A DNA stretch of 64,000 nucleotides. It comes from Thuidium tamariscinum (Eukaryota; Streptophyta; Bryopsida; Hypnales; Thuidiaceae). The stretch is taken from positions 47,025,082 to 47,089,081 of the forward strand of contig OX344751.2 of assembly GCA_947034885.2 (NCBI GenBank). The letters are read 5' to 3'. The translations under genes and the position numbers were made by a program. A model generated the notes under the pieces. It made no database searches. It worked only from the letters and a program-made list of their open reading frames with translations, and was not told where the DNA came from. This document shows positions 22,176-34,739 of this stretch, in pieces (position 1 is the stretch's first letter; each line of letters opens with the position of its first letter).

Positions 22176-24637
22176 ATGGCTACAGAGCAGACCCCGGAGG
22201 TGCCCCCCGTTGTTCCACGCAATACACGAATCACTTATGCTGCGAGGAAGTCTATACTAGACAAAAATCGGAAACGCAGAGGCAATACTCATCGCAAGCG
22301 ATTACACGTGCTGAACAATCCTGATCACCCCGCATTTAAAGGCTGGAGCGAGGAGGAGGAGCCTTGGTCAATTCAAATGTGCGAAGACTACATTGAATGG
22401 TGTCACATTGGGAAATTGTTTCCGGCATGGCGCCATCATCACAATCGGCACACAAACAAGGCGAACTTGAAATATTGTGAAAATCCAGCTTTTGTTCAAA
22501 GGTGCATCGAAATTTGGCAAGTCCTCTACAACACTCCTTTTGTAGAAAGGAATGAAGTCACGCTTTCCATTGCTCGAGGAGCGTATGCTGAGGTGGTTCT
22601 AAAAAAAGAAGTGGATTGGTCCACCATCAAGGAAAGTATGTATGTTTCACCTCCAGAAATTGGATCAATACCAAGAGGAGTCTTGAAGTTTCCGGAGGGT
22701 GGACTTGGACCAATTCGAAAAGATCCTTTCGATAAGAGTGTCATTGAAGTTATCACATCGGAATCTGAAGAAGATAGCGATTCCGATGGCACACATGCTC
22801 CAAGGCCAATACGGATTGCTCCACAAATTGCCCCTGTACCAGTAATTCAAGATCCAGCTGTCAGAGGAGCTTCATCATCACGAGGACGGAAACCTAGACG
22901 CCCCTCTAAGGTTCCACGCTCGCCGAATCAAATCGGACTTGGATCGACCTCAGCAATAGTTCGCAGTCCATCATTACCACTGCAAAATGCGACCGATGTC
23001 TTCGACTTCGAACCAAATGATGAAATGCCTGTGGATGCGAGCGTTCCTGTTCTTTTAGCTCAAGGGGATTCAACCACGGCTCTCAATAAGGCTCTTGACC
23101 TCTTGAAGACCAAAGACACGACAATTGCTTCACTCCAATCTGATGTGAAGAAATTGCAATCAAATTTGGACCAGAAGAATGCTCTCATTTTAGAACAAGC
23201 CAAAGAACTTCAATGCCTTCGACAAAAACAACATGAGACGATTACTTTGTCAGATATGGACGAAGGTTTCATTGAACATGATCCTCATCATTTGGAGAGG
23301 GTCGTGGAAGACCTCACTAGCGGTCTCATTGAGTGTACTCCTCCTGGCAAGCGTGTCAAACGTTCTTCAGTATTGCCAGCTACGATTTTGCCTACCGTCA
23401 CGGAAGATGCTATCGTGGGGGCAGATGGTGTTCACGAGACTCAAGATTCACTTTCATTTCCATCACTTCCACTCCCAGTACCGGTACCATCTCCGAAGAA
23501 ACTAGGCCTTCGAGAGGAAAACAAGATGCTTCGTGCACGATTGAATGAGTTGGCAGCAACATACTATCACTGGAAGGTTGCGTGCATTCTCTCCGTGGAC
23601 AGATCACAGCAAGTTGCAAAGGAGTTGGACAAAATTTCAAAGAACTTCGTCGCAAATGCCCCTAAACGTGAGAATGGACTCACATCGTGGGCATTTATGG
23701 AGGACATGTTTCCTGAGAATATGCCTATGTTGAACACCCCTGGAAATGAAGGAATCAATTGGACACAGCTTGGTTGGGACCACAAAAACCAGATGTCGTG
23801 CCACGTAGATGAGAAACAACGACAACTTTTGTGGCCAAAGCCAGCAACTTTTGTTTTGGACCATACAAAATGTCCTATATGTCAAGAATCCTTCGGCCCT
23901 GAAGGAGGATGGACACTTGGATCATGCGTGCACGTATACCATCCTCAATGTCTAATTACACAATGCCTCATACGGAGACGTTGTGTTATTTGTTCAGCCC
24001 CATTCCATGATCGTTTATACGCCTTGTTCAACTTGATGACATATATGCCGCCCTCTTGGGAACACACAGGTGACACAACTCCGGAGACCAGATTATGGGG
24101 CCGAGACCTGATTTGGAGTTGGCGACAAGGCCAACATGATCAAGAAAAGGGCACAGATAGTTCTCAATTGAATTGGGAAACTGACCCAGAAGAGATCGTG
24201 CAAGTTGCATCCAAGCTCATGGGAAACGGTCCACAAAACGAGGGACGAAGGGCATTTTTTTTCCAATGCCTTGGTGGATTTTTCGATAAACAATCACAAA
24301 GCTTCATGTGGGGACGTCATCCAGAATGTCACTGTTGGGATTTTGAAGGAAAAAGAGTGTGCGACCAGACTGCAAATGCCTCTGAAGAAGATCTTACTAG
24401 TATGGCATTGCTTGACTCTACATATGGGCCCTACTACACGAGTCAAACAGTTGACTATTTATTGGAGAAACACTGAGGACCCTCCAAGCCTTGAAGGATT
24501 CCAACGTCTTAGAATCCATTCTAAATGCGAATGGACCAGCTTCACGCACTCGCGCCAAGCGCAAACTTGTGGTTGGAGAATCATCCAACCACGAGCGTGG
24601 TGAATCAAGCAATGCACATGAAGACCCAAATGTTTAG
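22176..24637 (+). CDS. cargo protein: N-terminal Cys/His domain, coiled coil, C-terminal RING finger
   Basis: The N-terminus has a basic stretch (KNRKRRGNTHRKR). A domain of about 110 residues follows, with conserved EWCHIGKLFPAWRH, NKANLKYC and FVQRCIEIW, ending AEVVLKKEVDWSTIK. Proteins at 26525-28021 and 39513-40910 share this domain. A Ser/Pro-rich middle precedes a coiled coil (ALDLLKTKDTTIASLQSDVKKLQSNL). The C3H2C3 RING finger starts at residue 566 (CPIC...CVHVYHPQC...CVIC) and resembles the RING at the window start, suggesting ubiquitin-ligase activity. The frame stops at TGA 24474-24476. A one-base deletion there is likely, because the -1 frame continues as a basic tail (RTRAKRKL) to TAG 24635-24637, and the HWRTL join matches QWRTL in the paralog. 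The start is the only Met ahead of the basic stretch, after a TATA box. Confidence 0.8.
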
Positions 24638-24639
24638 GG

Positions 24640-26520
24640 TTTAAGATGCTAACTATGGTTCTATAGCTAGCCTCGTAATCATCTAGGTCACTTGTGACTT
24701 TTCGTCATACTATATATATAAAAGAAGGCTCTTAGAGTCTTCTTATACGATAATACGATGGAACTTCATCACTATTTGCATTGTGAAGTATTAGCCTATG
24801 TGTTATTGTTATAGTTTTATTTGATGGATTCTAATAGGTTTTCTTCATTAATTGTTATTTCATAACAATTTTGTGTTTATCTCTTTTTAATATATACTTT
24901 TTTTTCGGCTTTACCTTACTGTATAGAAATTCTATTGTTTGCACTTGTCTAAATAGTGAATGGCTTCATTTCTATAAATACGAATTGAATCTTTGTATTA
25001 AGGAAATTGATTTGTTTTTTATTCTTGTTTTATAACAAAGTACTCTTTCATGTTGGATCATGGAAAGAAGTAGCCTACGTCGGTTTTATTTTTGAATGAA
25101 AGAAAGGTACTTCGATCATTAAATCCCATACAAGAAGACCGCATTTTTTTATTCTAATAATTTATATGATAAATATCAAAAAATGAACAATGAGAGAAGT
25201 TGAAGGTTCAAATTTTTTTTTACATACATACTTTTATGGAATAATATAGACAAAATATGTCTCATGAATTTTGTTTTTCCATAATTCATTGTTCATTGAC
25301 ATATTAGAGGAAAATTTATTTTCCTAATTTTATGTTCTTTGAAAACCATAGGCAAATGTATTTGTAAACCTAGGATTGTACAAATATAGATTCATTTTTC
25401 AAAAAATCACGTATTATTTGAATTCTCTACAAAGTCTAGAATCCATGTTATAATTAGAAATCATATAATTTGAAACCAAATCAACACACTTCGGACATCC
25501 ATTAGGTATAATAAATGAATTTTTGAAGGAAATTTCTAAACCAAAAAAAGGGTTGAATTGAAGTTCAATTAAATGTCCAAGAATTGATTTGACATTTGGA
25601 TCTTTATTTCAAAATTTATGGATAAAAAGGAGAAATAATGTTGAAGTTTTTGGTAATTTTTTGGCCTTTGAAGCCTTCTATGATTTTTGCACATTACTTT
25701 TGATCAGAAGCTTGAAATCTCAATTCTCAAACGGATCTTTGGAAAAAATAAGTGAACTTTGTCACACAATTTTTTTTAGAAAGTTCTCTTTTTATCAATG
25801 ACTGTTAATTTACTATGCCAAAAAGATTATCAAAGTTTGCTAAAAAATATCATAATTTTTTTATTATTACCACAACTGGAAATTGGAAATGTATCTAATC
25901 TATTTTTCTTAAAACTCCACTTTCATTCCACCATAAAAACATGAAGTATTTCTTCTAGCAAATGAATGTAATTAGTATTTTGTATTCTCCATTTATAGGC
26001 ATTGCATCTCGGAAAACTTTATTTCGAACTTTCGATGGCCATATCTTTCAATCTGTCCGGTCAAACTTCCTAAACATTTCACCACATGATCTTAGGCAAG
26101 CAAAGTACAAGATCCTACGGTTGGATATTATGGAAAAAAAAGTCTTCTTTTGGATGAATGCAACAGAAATGGCACCACAAAGTAATTTTTCGAAAAATTT
26201 GACATTCTTCCTTTAGAAGTTAATCATTATTGGTTCTTTTTTATAGATAAACATTTGTCATTACAATGTCCTAACTCCTAAACAACAGAAAATAATTGAT
26301 TTTATATTGATTTGGGTAGGGTTTTCAATTGGTGGAACAATTATTCAAGTGGTTATGTCCTAAACTATCATAATACTATTTCACATCTTCAATAAAATAT
26401 CCTCACGACTTGCACATTTTTTCCGAAAATTGCTTTTTACATTAATTACCAAAAAATTACATCCTAAAATTAGACACATTTGTCCAAAACGCAAAATCAA
26501 AGCACAACCCTATAATACTT
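24640..26520. other. AT-rich intergenic DNA inside the hAT element
   Basis: Separates the converging 3' ends of the RING gene and the minus-strand coiled-coil gene. No supported gene or array; homopolymer A/T runs are frequent. Confidence 0.5.
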
Positions 26521-26524
26521 CACT

Positions 26525-28021
26525 TCAACGTGTGGTATTACAAAAATCTTCTTCTTTGGGTTCTGGACCTATCTCTTCAAGGTCTTTACGAGTAACACCT
26601 CGAGCTGTAGTACGCACTTTCCACTTCATCCAAGCGTGCTCAAATTTAATTTGTGAATCCAATTGTCCCACCTCTTTCACTGATTCCACAAATTTCTTCT
26701 CATGTAGCTTTACAAGCTTCCGCAATACTGATACTTCTTCTTCTGTGGTACCGTATTGAGGAGCCATAGCGAGAAAATCTAGCTCTGAGGCACATTGTAG
26801 AGCAGCAACGTAGTTGGTCTTTTCTTCCTCATCTATTTGCCGATTGAGGACTCTTACGTCATTGTGCACCCGCCAACGTTCGCGTTCAAGAATTCTCAAT
26901 TTTTGTTGAAGTATGGCATACACGTCCATTGGGTGTCCACGCTTCTCTTGTTTCTTCTTGTAATAAAGATCTCTACTTTTTTTCATAGAAGCTAGGCGCT
27001 CGTCATTTTCAGAGATGGCCCTATGTATGGCCTTCATCTCTTCCTTCAACATAGGGATGGTGTGTGCAGTTGTGCCAGCACTAAGTTCCAATGCTCTTAT
27101 TTGGCGCAATTCTAACACATGTCTTTTCACCAAATCCAAGGCCTCAATTGCTGAATCTAATTGAGCTTGGATAATGTCCACACTCTCTTCTCCATCACCT
27201 ACTCTCCCATCTTGGAGGCCTTCAACAATTTTTTGGCCTACTTCCATATGCTCATGACCCTCCCTGACTTGTTTTGGGATGTTTGATGGAGTCCCTCGGT
27301 CCTCCACCTTTCTTTTGCCTTTCTTGGCAAGTTCCAACTCCAAGGCCTTTTTTTGGTCGCCCAAACCAACATCCTCATCGTCGCTCTGGAAATTATACCC
27401 ATTGTATTCATGGGTGTATTCATTCGAGCTAGAATTAGGTGACCATACTACGTCTTCATCCAAAACAGCTAACTTCCCAGGCTTCACTCGTGCCAATGAC
27501 TTCTTCACATCAATTGTTTCACCTTCTGCCACAATAGATGCTTCTTCCACATGGTCTCCAACTAGAAGCTCCTTCAATGTTGACCAGTCCACTTTTTTCT
27601 TCAATATGTTTTCAGCATACACCATTTGGACCAGGAAGAAACAGAAATTGTCGTTTCTATATGGCTTGGTCTCCCCATACAACCTCATCCATACTTCCAA
27701 GCATCTGAGTGTGAAGTCTTCATCTTTGCAATATGCAAGATTGGCCTTGTTTTGCCCCAAATGAATCTTGTGGCGCCAATGTGGAAACAACTTGTTGATG
27801 TGGCACCAATCAACATATTTGTTGACTGTTTTGTAAGTCCAAGGCTCAGGTTCAGTCCTCCAACCCAAAAAAGCCTTGATTTTTGGATGTTGAAGGAGAG
27901 GCACTCGCTTCTTGTGACATTTCCCCTTCCTTTTATGGTCCTTGTCTCGAGCTGCCCTCTTCTGTGGTGAAGTCAATGGTTTGCCTGTACTAGGCTGGGC
28001 TGCTCCAGTCTCATCCTCCAT
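26525..28021 (-). CDS. cargo coiled-coil protein with shared N-terminal Cys/His domain
   Basis: A 498-residue open frame without stops. It begins with a basic stretch (KDHKRKGKCHKKR) and continues with the shared domain: YVDWCHINKLFPHWRH, NKANLAYC, FTLRCLEVW, AENILKKKVDWSTLKE. An acidic Ser-rich section and a Lys-rich patch (LAKKGKRKVEDR) follow. Most of the second half is predicted coiled coil (AQLDSAIEALDLVKRHVLELRQ; LQQKLRILERERWRVHNDVRVLNRQ; VLRKLVKLHEKKF). No enzyme motif is visible; it may be a chromatin-, DNA- or partner-binding protein. The promoter side carries a GC-rich cluster at 28.33-28.5 kb, and a 17-bp block identical to one before the kinase gene lies about 330 bp upstream. 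Function unknown. Confidence 0.75.
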   Translation of the reverse strand: MEDETGAAQPSTGKPLTSPQKRAARDKDHKRKGKCHKKRVPLLQHPKIKAFLGWRTEPEPWTYKTVNKYVDWCHINKLFPHWRHKIHLGQNKANLAYCKDEDFTLRCLEVWMRLYGETKPYRNDNFCFFLVQMVYAENILKKKVDWSTLKELLVGDHVEEASIVAEGETIDVKKSLARVKPGKLAVLDEDVVWSPNSSSNEYTHEYNGYNFQSDDEDVGLGDQKKALELELAKKGKRKVEDRGTPSNIPKQVREGHEHMEVGQKIVEGLQDGRVGDGEESVDIIQAQLDSAIEALDLVKRHVLELRQIRALELSAGTTAHTIPMLKEEMKAIHRAISENDERLASMKKSRDLYYKKKQEKRGHPMDVYAILQQKLRILERERWRVHNDVRVLNRQIDEEEKTNYVAALQCASELDFLAMAPQYGTTEEEVSVLRKLVKLHEKKFVESVKEVGQLDSQIKFEHAWMKWKVRTTARGVTRKDLEEIGPEPKEEDFCNTTR

Positions 28022-28325
28022 AACTATTGCTACCTGAGTACTATGCTACTCTATGGTTAACTTAACTAATTGTTCTACGACTAAAATGTTCTTTTCTAAA
28101 AACCTAAATCCCTAGAACAAGCAAACTACACATTTACAAACCTATATGCATTTACAAAATGTTTTTTTTATAAAAAAAAAAGGCACATACTCATACATAA
28201 CAGTATGCCAAGCATGTGCAGAGCTCGAGCGCAAAAATGGCAAATCCCGACGTGAAGTATGGAATCCCTTGCTCACGGGCACGCAATCAGCCACATCTAA
28301 GTGGGTGAAGGTCAATGCGCAAAGC

Positions 28326-28510
28326 AAGGGAGGTGGACTACGGGTCGGGGCGACTGCTTAAGTACCCGCAGTCGCCTAGGGCACATGCGGAAGGGCGACT
28401 GCGCATTCAAGGCGACCGCGAGTCCAGGAAGGTGCGCGTTCGTGGGGTGCGACCGCGGGTGCGCGACCACGGGTGCGCGTTTGCGGGATGGGCGACCGCG
28501 CCTTCGGGTT
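28326..28510. repeat. GC-rich cluster 2, upstream of the minus-strand coiled-coil gene
   Basis: Variants of GGGCGACTGCG, GGCGACCGCG and GCGACCGCGGGTGCG. The segment 28275-28368 (including GACTGCTTAAGTACCCG at 28352-28368) is closely similar to 34698-34796 before the kinase gene. Confidence 0.8.
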
Positions 28511-28519
28511 TGGGGCTTC

Positions 28520-31500
28520 TAGTTCTTTTGTTGTTTTAACACCTTCATTATCAAATATTATAGTCTTTCACTCTATAAGTGATATATTTTTTTTCCTATG
28601 CAACCTTTGATGATAATGTTTGTCATTTCTAATCAAGAGTGAAATAATAAAAACTTATGAAAATGTTTACATTCCGTTTTAATGAAAGCAAATTCGAAGG
28701 AGCTCAAAATAGGCCCTGGCCATTTACTGGTTAATGATTAGTTCAGTGACTTCTACGAAGTTAGCATCCCCTAAAGTCGTGAAGTCCCAAATTTGTAAGA
28801 ATTTTGTATGGTTGAAATCGAAAAATCCTTTGTGTTGTAACTTTCTATAATCTTTGAAGATAATAGTTCACCAAAAAAAAGATATCTATTTTCAATAATT
28901 TATTTCTGAGGAACCTCTCATGTATCTAGAAATGGTTTCGCAAGTAGTTAAAAAATAGTAGTCTTCTTCTATATTTACGAAAAAAACAAATTTGATACTG
29001 TATTAAAAGGTTTTAAAACTATTCAAATTATATATGATAAGGGAAATAAATTGTAAATAGGCAAAGGTAGAAAATTATTGTACATGCCAAAATGGCAAAA
29101 AAGTGTTGATGGAATAACATAATTGACCATCCCTATGGTTTAAATGATTTCTAAACAACATAGTTCAGTACTATCTATCATTTTCTTCCTTCTTTGAAAA
29201 TATTGCAAACAAAACAAAATAAAGGAATTCAATCTATAATAGTATATAAGATAAAGAAGTTAAATATACCATGAATAAATGAATTCACATCCATTCTTCC
29301 AAAATGTAATAAACAAATTATTGTAAAGCATGATGACAAACTCCATTTCCTCATCCAAATATCCAATATGTCAGTAAGCCAATCTAAAATCATTAAAGAA
29401 AATAAAAAAATATAGTGCCTTTCAATATTTTCTTGGTTTCTCCCATTACAAATTTATAACTTCATTTTGACATTCAAACTTAACCAATTAGCTATTCATA
29501 AAAGGTAACAAAACCGAATATTTGGAATTAAATTTCGTTTCCATTCAAAATTTCTAAATTGAAATCTTGTACTTTATTCAAGATCTATAGCAAAACTATC
29601 AAACATGGAATGGCACAAGAAACTTCTCCACACGTAAAGCCATTAACTCCTTAATAACAAGGCGCCAAGGCCTATTTTGAGCTTCTTGGAATTTGTTGTA
29701 AATTGAAAAAATTGTCTACATTTTGACAAGTTCGACAACTTTCTTTTAATTAAAATTGTTCAAATTCTAATTCAAGTATTCAACATGTTAGATCTTTCAA
29801 AGAATTTTATGTTGTAGACCATTTATCGTAAGTTCAAGAAAGACTAGGGTGGCCCGTGCCGTTGCCACGGTCTAAAAGAAAAGAAAAAAATATTTTTATA
29901 AATGTATAAAAACTTCAAAATTCAATAACTTTCATTTCGTAGGTTGGAACACCGTGAATCAAAGCCCGTGCACCCCTCCTCGCCGAGGGCTTTCCGACGG
30001 TACCAAACAGGCACCCGGGGGACTCACGGTCCGGGAGATCTCAACGTAACATATAGAAACTTCAAAATTCAATAACTTTCATGCCATAGGTCAGAACACC
30101 ATGAATCAAAGCCCGTGCACCCCTCCTCGCCGAGGGCTTTCCAATGGTACCAAACACGCACTCGGGGGACTCACGGTCCGGGAGATCTCAACGTAACAAA
30201 CATCCAAACAAACAAACAGCCTATCTTCATAGGAGGGTTGACCGGTTTTGGTACACTTTGGCCATAGTACTCTTGATTTTCCGGGAGTACTTTCAAAATA
30301 CAAAAACAATTTTAAAAAAATATAAAAAATATAGAGAATGTATATTTCTTCTAGAAGAAGATATCCGATGAAGGAAAAGTGTAGAAAAGGTTTCTAAGTA
30401 GGTGAAGTGGTGAACTAGAAAAATACAAATGGCTCATGGAAATAGGCACTTTTATTTTTCAATTTGTAAAAAATAGGGAAATTGGCCAAATTGGATCTTA
30501 ACATTTTTATAAAAACTATATATGTGTAAATTTTCAAATTTTATAAATCTTTTATTATCATTCCATAAATAGAAACATCTTCCCAGAAAATTGGAATCAT
30601 TCTAATTATTTGGTATTTTCTATCATACATTCACACTATAATTCTAGAACTCTAGGTTTAGGGTAATATTTTTCAGATTTATAATAAATAAAATTTGAAA
30701 ATAAAATTAAAGTTTTCTTTGTGTATTAAGAATGAAGACTTAAATTAGTTTTGCCCTATCGGGAATTTGTCATTGAAAATTTCGAGTAAGTACATTATGT
30801 CCCCCTTTGCCCTTCAAGGATTAAGTATTGAATATTAGTTTCTTTTAAGCTTTCTTCATAAATTCATATTTCATAATGATCGGAAATTTTTAATAGAAAA
30901 TTCAAATTCTGAATACATGCACTAGTCAATCATGTCAATTCATCTCTAATTCATCTCTAATCTAAAAAATCACCTAAAAATCTTTGCACGTAAGGATTGA
31001 GGAGCAAAGAAATGGAGGATACAATTATCAAGGACTTTTTAGTTTCACTATACGGATAAAGGCTCATCATATTTTATTTAATTACTACCAACTTGAACTC
31101 TTGAAGTGAATGAAGTCTCAAATGTTTGGGTCCTTTGTTGCTTGAAGTCCCATATCTCTTAAGTCTATTTTAAATCTTTAAGGATGTAAATTACTAGAGG
31201 AAAAAAATCCCTTATACTATAGAGTACTATGGACAAAAAAAACCTATAACATTTTGGAAATTGTAATTTTACTCAATATTGTCTATTATTGGGAAAAAAA
31301 ATTGCACACTAAAGGGCCAACAAACATGTCAATGTCATTGACTTCAAGCAATCAAGTGACTATTTAAAAATATGACAAAATATTTTTAAAAAAAATAAAA
31401 ATAAAAAATGACAAAATTATGAAAATCCTTTAACACAATTTAACAAGTAATTTGAACACGTTCACTTTCAACGACACTAGTATGAGAGCTTGCAACAAAG

Positions 31501-31560
31501 AGCTTGTGAGCTAAGAGCCATGACTCCATGAGGCATGAGCATGAAATTTGTGAGCATATT
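28520..31560. other. AT-rich DNA with a tandemly duplicated GC-rich block
   Basis: No gene seen. The block at about 29918-30055 (AAAACTTCAAAATTCAATAA, then AATCAAAGCCCGTGCACCCC ... GGTCCGGGAGATCTCAACG) is repeated at about 30056-30195 with few changes, so it is a recent tandem duplication of roughly 138 bp. GGGTGGCCCGTGCCGTTGCC lies just before it at 29849. Confidence 0.6.
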
Positions 31561-31562
31561 AA

Positions 31563-32653
31563 GGGTGAATGCACGAAACACTTGTACTATTTGTTGCGTT
31601 TTTTTGGCTTGACCGCTTTAAGATGGCTCTAACTTTTGAATAAAAAACTAAGTGTCCAAAATAAAAAAACACTTCCTCGATATCTTGACTCAAATTATTA
31701 TTCTTATTTCTTACAAATTAAAAAAAAACATTTGATATTTAAAATTCAATTTTGTTAATTTGTCACACTTTGACATTGTGGGGTTTTTAGTACTATTTAG
31801 AACCCAGAAAACCGAATTTTGAGTTGAATATTTGAGTGGATATTCTATTAGTAGACTTGTAGCTTATCTCCAAAGGAATTATAAAAATAGTCATTTTTTG
31901 GATGTATAGAAGTCCACAAAGAGACCTTCTTTCTACTTGCTTTTTGAAACATATTAAACATTTTTTTGGTGATTTTCTTGGTCAAGCCTTATCACCAAAA
32001 AGTCTTCTCAAATGGCCAATTTTTAGATTTCATTAAATTTGTTTTTTCTATTTTTTACAAATTAAAATGTTGAAGTTGTATTTTTCTTCACTAGGATTTT
32101 GGACATAGAACACATAGAATTCCGGTGAAGAAAATACATACTTCAATGTTCTAATTAATAAAAAATAAAAAACATTTTTGAAAATAAAAATAAAAATTGG
32201 CCATTTGAGAAGATTTTTTGGTGATAAGGCTTGACCAAGAAAATCACCAAAAAAATGTTTAATATGTTTCAAAAAGCAAGTAGAAAGAAGGTCTCTTTGT
32301 GGACTTCTATACATCCAAAAAATGACTATTTTTATAATTCCTTTGGAGGTAAGCTACAATTCTACTAAAAAAACATTCTCTCAAAATTTCAGCTCAAAAT
32401 TCTTTTTTTTGGGTTCTAAATAGTACTAAAAACCCCTAAACTGGAATATGTGACAAAAAATTGGGGGCTATTTAAAAATAGTAAAATATTTTTTTTAAAT
32501 CTTCAAAAATTCTAAATGATGTATAATAGTTATGAGTACCCATTTTTAAAAATTTGAATCATTTGGAGCTAAAAAACATAAGTTATGGCTAAAAAACTAG
32601 TCACCACAAAACATGATGCAACACAGCAGTACAAGTGTTTCATGCAATCACCC
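31563..32653. mobile_element. 1.1-kb foldback (MITE-like) element
   Basis: Starts GGGTGAATGCACGAAACACT and ends with its near reverse complement. Most of the element is one long inverted repeat: about 130 bp at 31905-32035 is almost identical to the reverse complement of 32190-32335. It encodes nothing recognisable, though one arm gives a spurious minus-strand frame. A clear target-site duplication was not resolved (flanks TTAA and ATAA). Confidence 0.8.
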
Positions 32654-32948
32654 ATAAAGCCTGCGTAATATATTATTTCCCCATACTCCCCAAAAAGGTG
32701 ATCTTATGGACTTGATACAAACATGTCATATGACATTTCAACTCACAGTGAAGACAAATTTGACTCCAAGATAAATTATATTTTAACTTTTAAAATACAA
32801 TGCATGGAAGGCAATGGTATGTACACTTTGTTTTGCCAAAGAAAAATTTATATATTCGTGTATAGTAATACAAAATGATAGGCTCACATTGTTGCCAACA
32901 ATTTCTTCTAATAGCTCAACAATTTGCCTTCAACTAATGCATTCATCA

Positions 32949-34604
32949 CTACAGGGGGGAATCGCGCAATACAAATGTTGGAGGCTTCATATACCATGGA
33001 GGCCCCAGGACCAAATTCACCACCTCTGTACATGTTGGTCTCTCCTTCAGATCTTCATTTTTGAGTTGGCCCACCTTCATAGCAAAATACCTACATGCAT
33101 CCATCGTTGTGAATGTCTCTTTGTCAAAAGGATACATATCCCCAATCTTCATAGCTTCCACCAGCTTTCCAATAGAATACGAGTCTGACTGCTTTGTATA
33201 TTTATGCCTCGATTGCATAATTGGTATGCTTGTATCCGAATTAGGTGGTCCAAATGTATAAAACAACTCTGGAGCCACCCACCATCGTCCCTCTTGTTGC
33301 TTCCATGTCTCTTCCTTGGTAGGATATCCATAATGCGATGGGGCTTTTTCGTTTACACGGCTTGTAATTCCGAAATCACAAATCCCAATGTTGATTATTT
33401 CATTTGAATAATCAGGATAGTGCAACAATACATTTCTCGGAGATAAATCGTTGTGTAGCACTGATGATTGGTGCATGAGGTGAGTCACATACACCAAGGT
33501 CCATGCCAACTTTGCCTTATGCCTTCGAAAAAGGCTAACTTCCTTTTGTTTCTCTGTAGGAAGTTGTCTAATTCGATGCACTTCGTGTCATTCAGTACTT
33601 GGTGACACCAGCTTATCCACATTCAGTAAGTCACCCAAATGACCTCCATTCCACCACAATGTATACGCTTCCATGGTAATTGAGTTTAAGGCAAAAAACT
33701 TAATTAAGCCTGCATGATTTAAAGGGCATGCCAAGGCCTCTACGGACCGCTCCACCCATTGATCACGCAAGTCCTTCGTTTTTGGCATTTTCCCCGCAAG
33801 AGCAATATTTGGTGGAATGGTATCTAGACCTGTTATTCGAACCTTTCGCACCTTTCCGTGGCCACCTTCACGAGAAAAACCACCGAGGGCCTCAACTTTT
33901 GCCGTGGGTGGAATCCATATGATACTCACTCCACCATCTCTTGCAAATGCAGCCTTCACAGCGTCATTTTTCCACTTGAAACCCCTCGATCCAAACTTTG
34001 ACAATCTCTTGGACGCAGTATGCCACCACTCCATCTTCGCACGAAATTCCTTTGCCTCTTCATCTTCCACTCGTCCTGTGGTTGGTGCACAGAACTCTAT
34101 CATCAATTTCTTGGTATTAAAAGTTACTGCCTGAATAGTATCAGTCATCCAATCACAAAATCTGGAATTGTACGTTAAGTCCACATCTTTGAAGTCCTCT
34201 GATTCATAACACTTGCTTAAGATTCGGGCCTCCAAATCCCCCGTCAGCTTCTCCGTGCCTGTTCCAGCATCCCTCAAATAGTTTGCCTCCAAAAATTGTA
34301 CACTTTTGCCAGCGTACCATTGAAGGCACACCTCGTATGCATACTTCGTATAACTTGAAGGAGGATATGTTGGATCCTTATCATGAGCAGACCTGGACTT
34401 CTTTTTCTTCAATCGAGCTTCATTCCCTGTTGTTTCGCTTGTAAATATAGGCTCTAGAAAGTGTTGTGGATCATCCAAATCCCAAAGGGATTTTCGCCTC
34501 AAGGTACTGGTACCTTGTGTGGGATTAGGCATTTCTGAGAATATTGGATGAGTATCCAAAACACCTTTGTGCCTCACGTCGCCATCTTCTATTGGGTTGG
34601 ACAT
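32949..34604 (-). pseudogene. cargo protein kinase with one in-frame stop
   Basis: One frame of about 550 codons interrupted only by TGA at 33588-33590. The first 200 residues are unfamiliar (YEVCLQWYAGKSVQFLEANYL; EWWHTASKRLSKFG). The kinase core begins with a glycine loop (GGFSREGGHGKVRKVRI) and the ATP-site lysine in IALAGKMPK. After the stop come the catalytic loop HNDLSPRNVLL (HND in place of HRD, with catalytic Asp and Asn kept), CDFGITSR (DFG), WVAPELFY (APE), the DSYSIGKLVEA helix and ERPTCTEVV. Ser/Thr kinase activity is therefore likely for the unbroken form. The stop lies between the N-lobe and the catalytic loop, so the product as read would be inactive. It could derive from CGA by one transition. 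A GC-rich cluster lies upstream (34.74-34.98 kb). Confidence 0.8.
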
Positions 34605-34739
34605 TGCGTGTAATCGAAAGCTTCACCGTAGCTTTGAGGAATTTTATAGATCAAAATGACAAAAAAATCCACCCAAAATCGAATAAAGGACCCCGGCCCA
34701 CGGGCATGCATTCAGCCACTCCAAGGCGGGTGAAAGACA

